From the IMG/VR virus record IMGVR_UViG_3300017706_001800, positions 1-26,526 of that record: a stretch of DNA of 26,526 nucleotides. One strand, 5' to 3'. Shown in pieces: positions 1-8,586 of the stretch (position 1 is the first letter of the stretch; every line of letters starts with the position of its first letter). Below the pieces are notes generated by a model. That model ran no database searches. It saw nothing but the letters and a program-made list of their open reading frames with translations, and was not told where the DNA came from. A program made the position numbers and the translations under genes. The DNA comes from a virus.

Positions 1-1328
1 AAAGGTTCTCTTCCTTGAGGTTTATCAACTGCACCATTAAAATATGATGAGCCTATTTCTGAAAGTTGTAATTGTGTTGCACTATTTGGGTCTTCACTAA
101 CAATAAAGAAATATCTTCCATTGCCATCTGCACCTGTTATCTTACAATATCGTTGAATGTGTGAGCAATTCCATGCAGACGAATCCAGCGGTGCTGAAAC
201 TATGCTACCTGTTATATTTACCTGTTTAATTAGGTTTATCTTTTTCATTAGCTGATAGAAATATTCAAATATAACCTTTTCAGATGCTCTTTCATTATAT
301 TCTACAATCTGGAATGCACTTAACCATTCCTTTTCAGTTATATGTGCAAGAGGTTTATAGAATCCGTTGTTTTGAACTTTATAAAAGTTATCTATTACAT
401 TTAATTCTTTGTTTTCTGCAGCAACTCTAACACGTTTATCTATTTGTTTATATATACCTGTTATACCTGTAAATGTATTATGTGTTTTACCTGTATAACT
501 TAGAGTATGTCCATCATTTAAATGTAATACACCTTCTGAAGGAAAATCTATTGTTGATTCAACGTTTAAAATTGTTTCATTTTTGTTTGTTTGGTCTGTT
601 GTAAGTGTGTAATCAGAGTTATATACATTATTAAAGTTTTGACCAACTGAATGTAATATCTTTGATAGATTACTTTCATTACGTTTTATATATTGTGTAT
701 CTAATTCAACAGCATCCGTTCTCTCAGAAACATTCCAGTATCTTGGGCATTGATTCTTAATTGAAAGTGTTTTATCATTTCTTAATCTATGAACTACTTT
801 TAACGTATCACCAAACTCAAAGAATTCAACTCTACCTTGTCCGAAGAATATTCTTAATTTATAATCACCTTGCTCCATAACAGGAGTGCATAATGTAAGT
901 GATTTACCAGTTATGTCTGTATAAAGCTCTGTTTTATATGAAGATAATCCACTAAATGCATCATATTCTCTTCCACTTACATCTTCAGATATAAACTTAG
1001 CAAAGAAAGGACCAACAGGTTTTTCAAATTGAGGTGAAGGTATATTAAACGTATCAAATAATTGTCCGAATGGCCCTCTTAATTGTAAAACTTCTCCACC
1101 ATTATCAGGTAATAATAAATCTTCTTTGCCGAAGATAGTTGCTAAAACATTATCGTGAGGATCTCCAAAGAATCTTTCTTGATTATGTGCGTATGTATTA
1201 CCACTTGCGTCTGTTATACTTTGTGGAGCACCAAAGCCGCCACCTACAAACTCTGCTGAAGTTGCTAAGTTGAATGTTGTTGGAGATCCGAACCCCAGCT
1301 CGAGTCCATTTACGTCAAAATGTGCCAT
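1..1328 (-). CDS. Phage tail/baseplate-associated structural protein, 3' end cut by the window edge
   Basis: The frame opens with ATG at 1328 and runs 442 codons to base 1 with no stop, so the C-terminus lies outside the window. A GTGAGGT ribosome binding site sits about 8 bases upstream of the ATG. The N-terminus begins MAHFDVNGLELGFGSP. Near residue 280 is the stretch GVLHLNDGHTLSYTGKTHN followed by TFTGI, which resembles a G-x-L-x-(I/L)-x-x-(E/D)-x-(I/L)-x-YTG-x-T-x-x-TFTG pattern found in several phage tail structural proteins. Two Cys residues lie near each other late in the visible part. The gene follows the fibre-like gene (ends 1432) and is probably another fibre or baseplate-periphery component. 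I do not recognise a specific family. Real coding is supported by the long open frame, the start signal and codon use like the neighbours; the role is inferred from position. Confidence 0.8.
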   Translation of the reverse strand, partial: MAHFDVNGLELGFGSPTTFNLATSAEFVGGGFGAPQSITDASGNTYAHNQERFFGDPHDNVLATIFGKEDLLLPDNGGEVLQLRGPFGQLFDTFNIPSPQFEKPVGPFFAKFISEDVSGREYDAFSGLSSYKTELYTDITGKSLTLCTPVMEQGDYKLRIFFGQGRVEFFEFGDTLKVVHRLRNDKTLSIKNQCPRYWNVSERTDAVELDTQYIKRNESNLSKILHSVGQNFNNVYNSDYTLTTDQTNKNETILNVESTIDFPSEGVLHLNDGHTLSYTGKTHNTFTGITGIYKQIDKRVRVAAENKELNVIDNFYKVQNNGFYKPLAHITEKEWLSAFQIVEYNERASEKVIFEYFYQLMKKINLIKQVNITGSIVSAPLDSSAWNCSHIQRYCKITGADGNGRYFFIVSEDPNSATQLQLSEIGSSYFNGAVDKPQGREP

Positions 1329-1376
1329 TTAATATACCTCACTTAATTCTGTTTATGTTTTTATGATGTCGTTGAG

Positions 1377-1384
1377 TATTTATA
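1377..1384 (-). promoter_or_regulatory. Possible late-type promoter box upstream of the partial structural gene
   Basis: The minus strand reads TATAAATA here, 49 bases upstream of the ATG at 1328, in a 103-base gap. The sequence equals the T4 late promoter consensus, but no phage sigma factor is visible in the window and AT-rich DNA produces such boxes easily. No good -35 hexamer is seen. Confidence 0.3.
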
Positions 1385-1431
1385 CCTGTTTTTAAAAAAC
1401 ATTTAACTGGCATAAACCTCGTGATTAGCTA

Positions 1432-3531
1432 TTAAGCGAAACCTACGTTTGCCTCAAGCTCAAATTGAACTGATATCATTGAATCAGCGTGTCCTGTATT
1501 AGGTATAGTAGTAATAACAACACCTACATATTCACCGTTAGCAATAGTTGATGAAGTGGTTTGTTTGCTTTGTCCTTGACCTAAAGTTCCTCCACTCCCA
1601 CTTGAATTATTTACTGTGAATCCACTTCCAAGTTGTGTCCATGTATTAGCAAGTGCTGCAGAATCATTAGCTGCTTTTACTAAACTCATAGTTAAAGATG
1701 CATTCATCATTGACCCAACCATTACGTGTGTTTGTTTTAAATCTATTGAGTTCCCTGTGCAGTTTCTTGCAAAATATATGCAAGCTTGCGAATCAACAGG
1801 ATGAGATAGATTACTTCCACTGAAAGATGATACGCTATTTGTTCTTGTAAGACCACCTGTAGAATAAATAACTCTTTGTTTTATTGTTGCAAATTCTAAT
1901 GAAGTTTCATTTGTGCCAACAGAAGAAGCATACATAACAGAATTAGCAGCGCCACCTGCAGGAGGTAATAACATTGTATGTGAAACACCTTGTTTGGTTT
2001 GTGTTGATAGAATTATCTTATCTCCACTTGAATCAACAATACTTAATTTACCAGCAGTTGATGCTGTAGTTGCTCCAACGATTACTTCGTCTGATGTTAA
2101 GTCAATATGACCTGAAACTTGACCATTCTCACCAGCTTTAATCAATAATGTTCCAGCTGCTCCATCGTCTTGAATTGTTGCAAAATCTTCAAACATTGCG
2201 TTCCCTTGGATTATCGCAACGTCTCCTATAGTTACATCATCTGAAAAGTTCCCGTCTAATGCATAAACATTTCCATATCTATTTGAGCTTGATCCTAAAT
2301 GGACGCCAGTTGAAGCAGGGTCTAAGTCATATGCAGCATCTATAAGTAATTGATTACTTCCATTAGATGTTAAACCATCAATGCCTGCTGCAGAAACGTC
2401 TGCTTCTAATTGCCATCCACCAGCTGAAGAGTCATACTTAAGTATTTGATTATCTGCAGGAGTTCCGCTGAAATGTGGAATACTATTTGTGCTTTGAAAC
2501 TTTAATACGTTTGAATCAACAGATAAACCACTTGTTCCAAGATATAGATTACCATCACAGTATATATCTCTTACAGCATTCCCTGTGCTTCCTATATCAA
2601 AAGCATTGTTAGTCCCCGGTATGAAATCATCTCCTGAATCAATACTCCAGTTAGCTGCAGCGAATCCGTTAGAAGCATCAGCTATTTGTATTTGATATTG
2701 ATTACCTGCAGATGTTCCTCCACCACCTCCTAATGATAATTCAGCAGCAGACTTAGGCACCCAAGCACCTGTATCATTATCGCCACTATCATCAGTTGCT
2801 GTTGGATTCCAGACTAATAAGTCATTAGCTACAGGTGTATGAGTTGTTGTATCAACGTCAGCTAATTCTGTGATTGATACCTCATTCATCTTTTCTAAAG
2901 CAGCTGTTTTAACGTGATTACGTAATACGTTTGTTTGTGCGCTTGTTAGATTACCATTAGCTGAGTTGTTTTGTAATACAGCTGATAACTGCTCGGTTGT
3001 TATTGCTAAGAAATCATTGCCGCTTGTTGAATCAGTCGGTCCAGCAACAGTTGCTATTTCTGCTGCTGTCGCTATTTCAACATCACCACTTGCTAAGAAA
3101 GTTGCTGGTGTGCTATTTAATCCTTCAACAACATCAACAAGCTTCCAGTATTGAGGATGCCAATTGCGTTGTGATTTAGAAGGCTTTTCTAAGTCTTTAT
3201 TTGTTGATTCAACTCTTATGTCAAAGAATGAGTTAAGAGGTGCCTCAAGTGGGTTAGAAGTTGATGATTCATTCGTTGCAAGATTAGTTGCGATACAAAA
3301 TATTCTATATGAACCCCATAAATCAGCAGCTAATGAAACAGAAGAGCCGACTAAAGCTGATAATGTTGCTGTTGATGAAGGTGGCTTATCAATAATATGC
3401 CAACTAAAATTAAATGATGCTCCTGAATCACCACTATCAGTCCCAACCCCTGTTAGTGTTATTGTTTGTGGTAAATTTTCTTGTGATAATGGTTGAGCCA
3501 CGTCAGAAGAAATTGCTATTGTTACTGCCAT
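1432..3531 (-). CDS. Tail fibre-like protein with PKD-like N-terminal domain
   Basis: This 699-residue protein is probably a virion fibre or appendage. Residues about 20-85 look like a PKD/Ig-type beta-sandwich: FSWHIIDKPP, then a Ser-rich turn, then LAADLWGSYRIFCIATN, matching the W-x-x-x-x-x-P ... D-x-x-G-x-Y-x-x pattern. Residues 220-265 (DVDTTTHTPVANDLLVWNP) and 355-378 (PADNQILKYDSSAGGWQLE) are two copies of a short fibre motif. Residues 310-332 and 410-432 carry two copies of an (I/L)GS-x-x-N-x-x-(R/G)-x-(I/V)Y-x-x-GN motif that is common in tail fibres. A Gly run lies at 268-272. The C-terminal 130 residues are Ser/Thr/Asn-rich and likely beta. An AAAGGA site lies 9 bases before the ATG, and only 12 bases separate it from the preceding gene. 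No receptor-binding specificity can be read. Confidence 0.8.
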   Translation of the reverse strand: MAVTIAISSDVAQPLSQENLPQTITLTGVGTDSGDSGASFNFSWHIIDKPPSSTATLSALVGSSVSLAADLWGSYRIFCIATNLATNESSTSNPLEAPLNSFFDIRVESTNKDLEKPSKSQRNWHPQYWKLVDVVEGLNSTPATFLASGDVEIATAAEIATVAGPTDSTSGNDFLAITTEQLSAVLQNNSANGNLTSAQTNVLRNHVKTAALEKMNEVSITELADVDTTTHTPVANDLLVWNPTATDDSGDNDTGAWVPKSAAELSLGGGGGTSAGNQYQIQIADASNGFAAANWSIDSGDDFIPGTNNAFDIGSTGNAVRDIYCDGNLYLGTSGLSVDSNVLKFQSTNSIPHFSGTPADNQILKYDSSAGGWQLEADVSAAGIDGLTSNGSNQLLIDAAYDLDPASTGVHLGSSSNRYGNVYALDGNFSDDVTIGDVAIIQGNAMFEDFATIQDDGAAGTLLIKAGENGQVSGHIDLTSDEVIVGATTASTAGKLSIVDSSGDKIILSTQTKQGVSHTMLLPPAGGAANSVMYASSVGTNETSLEFATIKQRVIYSTGGLTRTNSVSSFSGSNLSHPVDSQACIYFARNCTGNSIDLKQTHVMVGSMMNASLTMSLVKAANDSAALANTWTQLGSGFTVNNSSGSGGTLGQGQSKQTTSSTIANGEYVGVVITTIPNTGHADSMISVQFELEANVGFA

Positions 3532-3543
3532 TTTATATGTCCT

Positions 3544-5079
3544 TTATGATAAATAATCTGGGTCTTCAAGCTCAACCTGAATTTGAACTGCGAATTTATT
3601 GTCTGTTGAATTTTCAAGAGCACTGAAATAAAATATATTGTTGAATGCTAATTTAAAAGCAGCAAGTTTGGTGTAAGGAACTCCAGTTGAATCCATACCT
3701 TTAGCTGCTTGTATCCTATTAACACTTGCATCACTATAAATTACTGTATCATCACCACTTATTGCTGACCCGTCGTTTGGAAGCTTAAAATAAGAGAAGC
3801 CACCCATATTAGGTTGAGTCCCACTATTGTTATTAGTATTTTTTAAAAATCCGTTTATATTATTTACTGGACCACCAGCTTCTGTAGTTATGAAATGGAC
3901 GTTTAAGTTTCTGATATGATAACCAGCAAATGAGTTAGCCATACTAACGATAACTCTTGAAAATATTTGTTTTCTCTGTAATGATGTATATCCACCTGAA
4001 GATGAGAATGCGTTTTTAGATGAAGCAACAGTATTTGGGTCAGAATCATTTGTATCACACCATGTATAGTCTAATGCAACAGCAAATTCTGCTATTTCAT
4101 TTCTATTATCATAAACCTGTTGAACTAAAGGTGATGAGCCAGTAAAGTCATAAACAATTGTTGCAGATGCTCTTTTTATTTTGTTTGAATTTTTTACGTT
4201 TGATGATGAAACTTCACCAATCTCATAAGTTAAACCCTGAAGAGATTTAAGTGGTCTTGCATTGTATCCGAGCAAAGTTGTTGCTTGCGAATCAGAAACA
4301 CCATAAGAAACAATACGATTTAATTGTCGTTCAAGTTTCTTAAAAGGAGTATTAAATCCTAATCCTTCAGTTCGTGTTGTTGAATATCCACCTACAGCAT
4401 TATCTCTGTTATTTGCAACATTAGGTAATGACGTATCATCAAATTCAATTTGTGGGTATGTAAAATCATAATACGATGCAGATTTAAAATTAGTCGGGAT
4501 AAAAGGTGAAGTGGAGTTTGTTGTTAATATATCAGCAGTTGCAACGTGCCCTATTCTTATAGGATAGAATCCATCACTATTCTGAACGTTAAAGGTTTCT
4601 GCAGTGTTTGCTATAAACTCAATAGATGATTGTTGTCTTGTATTTATAACTCTGTTTGTAGGAGCATTATCAACTAAAGAAAAGAATTCTCTACTCTCTG
4701 AATCAGTATTTTCAGATTTAGGATAAGCATAAAAATATATACCTCCTGGATCTGCCCCACCAGCAACAAGAGTTTGATGTGTAGCATATGCAGCATTCAT
4801 ATCAGCCTGTAATAAAGCGTTATCAATGTCTGTTTGGTCGAATGATAATGCTTCATTTTCTGCAGTCAATAACTCCATAGCAGAGAATCTTGCAATACCA
4901 TCAGATACGCCTACACAAGTTATTACACTTGTTGGACCACCTTGTGGAATTGAAGAAGAACGATTTGTATTTACAGAATTTGCAAGTGATTTAAGCTTAT
5001 TAAGCACACCTTGTTGAAGTTCATTTGCATCCTTTAAATCAAACCTTTGTAATGTTTCAAATAATATCTTTTTAATCAT
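3544..5079 (-). CDS. Unrecognised baseplate/tail-periphery protein (511 aa)
   Basis: I do not recognise a family. The gene sits directly after the baseplate J-like gene (14-base gap) and before the fibre gene, the place where contractile-tailed phages often encode a second wedge component or a fibre connector, so a structural baseplate role is inferred from position only. The N-terminus (MIKKILFETLQRFDLKDANE) looks helical. The rest is Asn/Ser/Thr-rich and likely beta-rich, ending in VQIQVELEDPDYLS. No signal peptide, membrane segment or enzyme motif is visible. The RBS is AAAGGAT 9 bases upstream of the ATG. Its last residues (FAVQIQVELE) resemble the end of the following fibre protein (ISVQFELEAN), which may reflect a shared terminal strand pattern. 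Confidence 0.75.
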   Translation of the reverse strand: MIKKILFETLQRFDLKDANELQQGVLNKLKSLANSVNTNRSSSIPQGGPTSVITCVGVSDGIARFSAMELLTAENEALSFDQTDIDNALLQADMNAAYATHQTLVAGGADPGGIYFYAYPKSENTDSESREFFSLVDNAPTNRVINTRQQSSIEFIANTAETFNVQNSDGFYPIRIGHVATADILTTNSTSPFIPTNFKSASYYDFTYPQIEFDDTSLPNVANNRDNAVGGYSTTRTEGLGFNTPFKKLERQLNRIVSYGVSDSQATTLLGYNARPLKSLQGLTYEIGEVSSSNVKNSNKIKRASATIVYDFTGSSPLVQQVYDNRNEIAEFAVALDYTWCDTNDSDPNTVASSKNAFSSSGGYTSLQRKQIFSRVIVSMANSFAGYHIRNLNVHFITTEAGGPVNNINGFLKNTNNNSGTQPNMGGFSYFKLPNDGSAISGDDTVIYSDASVNRIQAAKGMDSTGVPYTKLAAFKLAFNNIFYFSALENSTDNKFAVQIQVELEDPDYLS

Positions 5080-5093
5080 TTTAGTTTAATCCT

Positions 5094-6506
5094 TTATATT
5101 GTTGTATTTACTGCGATTGAAGATGAATCTGCTCTCAAGGTATGCTTAGCACTTGCAGGGAAGATGTCTTCTAAAACTGTATCTGTTGTTGCAACCTTTA
5201 ATCTACAAGATACTATAGGTTGTGTATTCATTAGATGCTGAACGAGTGTTGCTGTTCTTAATTCTTGACCGATATCAAGTTCATTTATATAGTCAATGCA
5301 AGCTAATCTAACTGCTTCTCTTAAATCTTCTGTATTTCTATCAGGTTGCACTATTATTGAAACATCGAATTTAGCAATCGTTAGCTCTGGATTCACGATT
5401 CTTACTCTTGTTCCTGCGGCTCTGAATCCAGTTAAAACTGCACCATTATTCACATTGCCTTCAATTTCTTCTTGAAGTTCTGCGATTAATCCTCTATGAA
5501 CGTTGATTCGTTTAATTTTTAAAATATCATCTGATTGTAAGAATCCATCCTTAAAGAATATTAGACCTCTTTCTGGGATTGATACGAAATCTTGCTCTCT
5601 TATCACAACTTCAGCACCGCCTCTTGTTATCTCAAGTTGAGATGCTCTAACAGGCTCTGTTGCAGGTCTTGCATGACTGAAATATCTACTTCCATCAAGA
5701 GAAACTGTATATTGTATATCGCCAACTCTTTCTGTCGGAGGTGAAGCTAATCCACTTCCATCATCAACAACCAATTCAGCGTATCCGGGTTGGGTTGGAT
5801 CTTCGAAGATTCTTGCAAACTTAAATGATACGTTTTGTGATGAAACAAAAGAAGTGCCTAAAAATTCAAGTGCAGATTTAGATACTCTTCCTAATGAGTT
5901 TATGTATCTTAATGCTCTGTTTCTTAGAGATATATCTGTTTCTAAATCAATACCGTTTCTAATAACTGCAGTGTTAGTTACAGCTATAATTTGTTCTGGC
6001 ATTGAAACGATAGTATCGATTGCACCAAGGTTTGCATTTGCAATAGCACCTGAAGAATTAGCAACAATATAAACGTTGTCTAAATCAGCAATTCCGCCTG
6101 GCATTGTTACTTGCTGTGCAGTTCTATATTGCTGGCCGCTATTACCTTGAGCTACAACACTTCCTGCAGGAATTATCAATGCTGTATTATAATCAGCATG
6201 AGTTGAATCACGAGTAATCTTTAATGAGCTCCCAGCAGCATTTGTGTCTCTCTTCCTTGAAATACCTATAGGAGGAAGCTCAGCACAACGTGCATCAAGT
6301 TCTGACCCTGTAGAGTTTTGTAAAGAAAAACCTCTGCGAAGATTAAACATTCTTGCTTCAGTATTTGCTACTTCCATTGAAATAGCATTTAGAATAGTAA
6401 AAAGTGTTGAGCCAACATTTACATCGGATAAATCAGTTCTTGATACTACCTTTGCTGTTAAATCTCTAAGCACTTGTTTTTGTGTTCTTGGAACGAATAC
6501 AGGCAT
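5094..6506 (-). CDS. Baseplate J-like (baseplate wedge) protein
   Basis: This 470-residue protein matches the baseplate J / gp47-like wedge family of contractile tails, including P2 gpJ and Mu gp47. Visible hallmarks are the N-terminal segment about residues 13-75 (VVSRTDLSDVNVGSTLFTIL, then AISMEVANTEAR, then NSTGSELDARC), the following beta segment with ALIIPAGSVVAQGNSGQQY near residue 110-130, IANANLGAIDTIVSMP near 160, and a DISLRNRALRYINSLGR helix near 190-205. The C-terminal third has the usual alternating beta-alpha ending (VRLACIDYINELDIGQELR). The length is normal for the family. It forms the wedge arms linking hub and periphery in the baseplate. AGGAGG lies 10 bases before the ATG, and a TATAAT-like box lies 21 bases upstream. 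Confidence 0.92.
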   Translation of the reverse strand: MPVFVPRTQKQVLRDLTAKVVSRTDLSDVNVGSTLFTILNAISMEVANTEARMFNLRRGFSLQNSTGSELDARCAELPPIGISRKRDTNAAGSSLKITRDSTHADYNTALIIPAGSVVAQGNSGQQYRTAQQVTMPGGIADLDNVYIVANSSGAIANANLGAIDTIVSMPEQIIAVTNTAVIRNGIDLETDISLRNRALRYINSLGRVSKSALEFLGTSFVSSQNVSFKFARIFEDPTQPGYAELVVDDGSGLASPPTERVGDIQYTVSLDGSRYFSHARPATEPVRASQLEITRGGAEVVIREQDFVSIPERGLIFFKDGFLQSDDILKIKRINVHRGLIAELQEEIEGNVNNGAVLTGFRAAGTRVRIVNPELTIAKFDVSIIVQPDRNTEDLREAVRLACIDYINELDIGQELRTATLVQHLMNTQPIVSCRLKVATTDTVLEDIFPASAKHTLRADSSSIAVNTTI

Positions 6507-6526
6507 CTTTTAGCTCCTCCTAACGT

Positions 6527-6536
6527 TATTATATAT
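6527..6536 (-). promoter_or_regulatory. ATATATAATA box upstream of the baseplate J gene
   Basis: The minus strand reads ATATATAATA, containing a perfect TATAAT, 21 bases upstream of the ATG at 6506 and just before the AGGAGG site. The identical 10-mer occurs upstream of two other units (15903-15912 and 23405-23414). No convincing -35 hexamer accompanies it. A transcript starting here would have a very short leader. Confidence 0.4.
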
Positions 6537-6570
6537 CATTTTGTTTTTGTTTTTTAAATATTTTTTGTGA

Positions 6571-8505
6571 TTAACCACAGCCACTGATAGGCACTCTGAC
6601 CTTTATAGTAATCTCATCTATAGCCGATACATCACAATTTACAACTACTGAGTCTTGTTCGTATTCAACGACTATGTTAGAAACTGATATTATTCTTGGG
6701 TCTTGCATCAATGTTTCTCTTAATATTGCAGCAACATATGCTTCATTACCTATTTGAGGAATAGCACCAAGTCCGAATCCGAATCCAGCTAATTCACCTC
6801 TTCTTGTTAGTAATGTATTTTTAATAATCTGCTCAATGTTTTCTTTATTGCCTATTAGCGTTACATCTAAATTTACATGGTCAATACATATATCATCAAA
6901 AGGCATATATAAATCTATTCCGATTGGGTCAAGAATTTCACCGAACGGATTCGTTTGTCCCATATTGTTTAAAGGGATTCTAATAGTTTGTCCTTGTTCT
7001 ATAAATCTACCTTCAGAATTTCTTCTATGGTCTCTAAAATCATTAAATTCAGCAATAACTCTCCATTTATCTGGATCTCCATAGAACTTCTTAGCAATGT
7101 TTGTTAAGTCTTCATTAGCACCTATTACATAAGCTGCTGTATTATCATTTCTAAAGTCGTCAATATTAGGTTCATTTATTAAACCTTTAGCTAATTTTGA
7201 TAGGTTTGCTTCGTTTGATAAGTATTCACCTAAGTTTAGTAAATTATTTTCGTTTTTAAGCATTCTGCTTTCAAAGAATTTTCTTGGAATAGACCCTCTT
7301 AAGATTTGTGCCGTTGATTCAACTCCTGAAAGACCTGCGATGATGCTGCCTAGTTGGTCTCTATACGTATCATCGCCTATAACAATAGGAGTTGAATGAA
7401 CCTCCAGAGCTTGTTGTGTGTTATCAAATGTAAGAGTTGTTACATAAGTTGTTTCAACTCGATGAAACTCACCTAAATTGCTTTTCCATACCTCTTCAAA
7501 GTTTTGTGCTGTTGAATCTTCACCGAATCCTGCTTCAAAACTTGAGGCAATAAACTTAGCACTGGCTCCAACATCAGCTAAGTCTGCTGCAATACCAGCA
7601 ACATTACTTAGTAAGCCGTCAAAAGCTGTTGCAAAATCTGCTGCTACTCTCATTGCACCTGCAACATTTCTAATTGTTTCTCTAACTCTTCCAACATAAT
7701 CATTTGAAACATTGTTTAATAAGTTATTTACTACTGAAATATTACCTGCCATTCCATTCATTATATTATCAACAGTATCCATAGCAAAGAAGAAAGGATT
7801 TGTATATTTAGTTGAATAACCATACGCATGAAAATCACAAGTCCAAGCATAATCAAATCTGTTTGTCTCCACTGACTTTTCCCATTTAAAATTTACAGGC
7901 TCAACCATTAAATGTAAATCTTCGTCTAAACATCTTAGCACCATATAGACTTGTTCTTGACCATTAGCTCCGAATTTTGATAATCTATCTTTGTTTCTAT
8001 CATGAGGTATAGAAGGCATTATGTTTTGTGTTAAACCAAATTCAGCTGCACATATTTCTTGATAACGCTTGAAAAACTCATCAAATTCTTGGAATACTTC
8101 TTCACCTTCGATGTATAATAGTTTTCCGTCTCTTGAGTATGCATTTCTTCTGCCTAAACCAGTCCTCCCTGAAAGACTTAAATCATGTCTTCTAATGCTT
8201 GAAGCTTCTCTAACAACTCCTCCTAATGTATATGTTATATTTGTAGGTTGTGGTCTTGAATAAGCTACAGATTGTGGGTCATATGGGAACTTCATTACTG
8301 CAATTACTTCATCACCTTTTCTAACTTCTAAAAAGTATCTTGCAGGAATCTTAGTTAAGTCTGAAAGAAATAACCCTACTCCACTTGATGTGCTCATTAG
8401 AGCAGCTTGATCCACAAAAGCAGCAATGGTTCTTGGAGCTCTTTCACCATCAAACTTGACGTCTTTGTATTTATTAGCAATAGGCCTATCTGAGTTTATA
8501 GCCAT
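6571..8505 (-). CDS. Baseplate protein with LysM and gp25-like domains fused
   Basis: The 644-residue protein appears to join three parts. Residues 55-240 form a baseplate/tail domain (YFLEVRKGDEVIAVMKFPYD, then YSRPQPTNITYTLGG) resembling the N-termini of LysM-type tail proteins. Residues about 457-511 are a LysM-like module: AYVIGANEDLTNIAKKFYGD, then a W-R-V-I-A-E-F-N core and a QGQTIRIP end. Residues about 522-640 match the GPW/gp25 wedge family, with an NTLLTRRGEL-x-GFGFGLG core and a C-terminal VVEYEQDSVVVNCDVSAID strand set. Separate LysM and gp25 genes are common in myoviruses, so this would be a fusion. The role is baseplate wedge assembly, with LysM here probably a structural contact rather than peptidoglycan binding. 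The RBS is AAAGGA. It lies downstream of a weak terminator and upstream of the baseplate J gene. Confidence 0.85.
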   Translation of the reverse strand: MAINSDRPIANKYKDVKFDGERAPRTIAAFVDQAALMSTSSGVGLFLSDLTKIPARYFLEVRKGDEVIAVMKFPYDPQSVAYSRPQPTNITYTLGGVVREASSIRRHDLSLSGRTGLGRRNAYSRDGKLLYIEGEEVFQEFDEFFKRYQEICAAEFGLTQNIMPSIPHDRNKDRLSKFGANGQEQVYMVLRCLDEDLHLMVEPVNFKWEKSVETNRFDYAWTCDFHAYGYSTKYTNPFFFAMDTVDNIMNGMAGNISVVNNLLNNVSNDYVGRVRETIRNVAGAMRVAADFATAFDGLLSNVAGIAADLADVGASAKFIASSFEAGFGEDSTAQNFEEVWKSNLGEFHRVETTYVTTLTFDNTQQALEVHSTPIVIGDDTYRDQLGSIIAGLSGVESTAQILRGSIPRKFFESRMLKNENNLLNLGEYLSNEANLSKLAKGLINEPNIDDFRNDNTAAYVIGANEDLTNIAKKFYGDPDKWRVIAEFNDFRDHRRNSEGRFIEQGQTIRIPLNNMGQTNPFGEILDPIGIDLYMPFDDICIDHVNLDVTLIGNKENIEQIIKNTLLTRRGELAGFGFGLGAIPQIGNEAYVAAILRETLMQDPRIISVSNIVVEYEQDSVVVNCDVSAIDEITIKVRVPISGCG

Positions 8506-8559
8506 TGTGCGTTATCCTTTCTTAGAACATTAAGGTGTATAATCATTTATTTAGTAAAA

Positions 8560-8576
8560 GTTTAACTGTGTTAAAC
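8560..8576 (-). terminator. Possible weak terminator after the spike-like gene
   Basis: A perfect 7-bp stem, GTTTAAC with GTTAAAC, encloses a 3-base loop. On the minus strand it is followed by TTTTACT. It lies 11 bases after the stop at 8587, in an 81-base gap. The stem is AT-rich, so termination may be partial. A dyad binding site is the alternative reading. Confidence 0.4.
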
Positions 8577-8586
8577 GTCATAACTC

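Noticed and set aside
1387-1401. TGTTTTT/AAAAACA palindrome after the fibre gene as a terminator
   Set aside because: There is no loop, only A-T pairs and no T-run after it on the minus strand; it reads as homopolymer chance.
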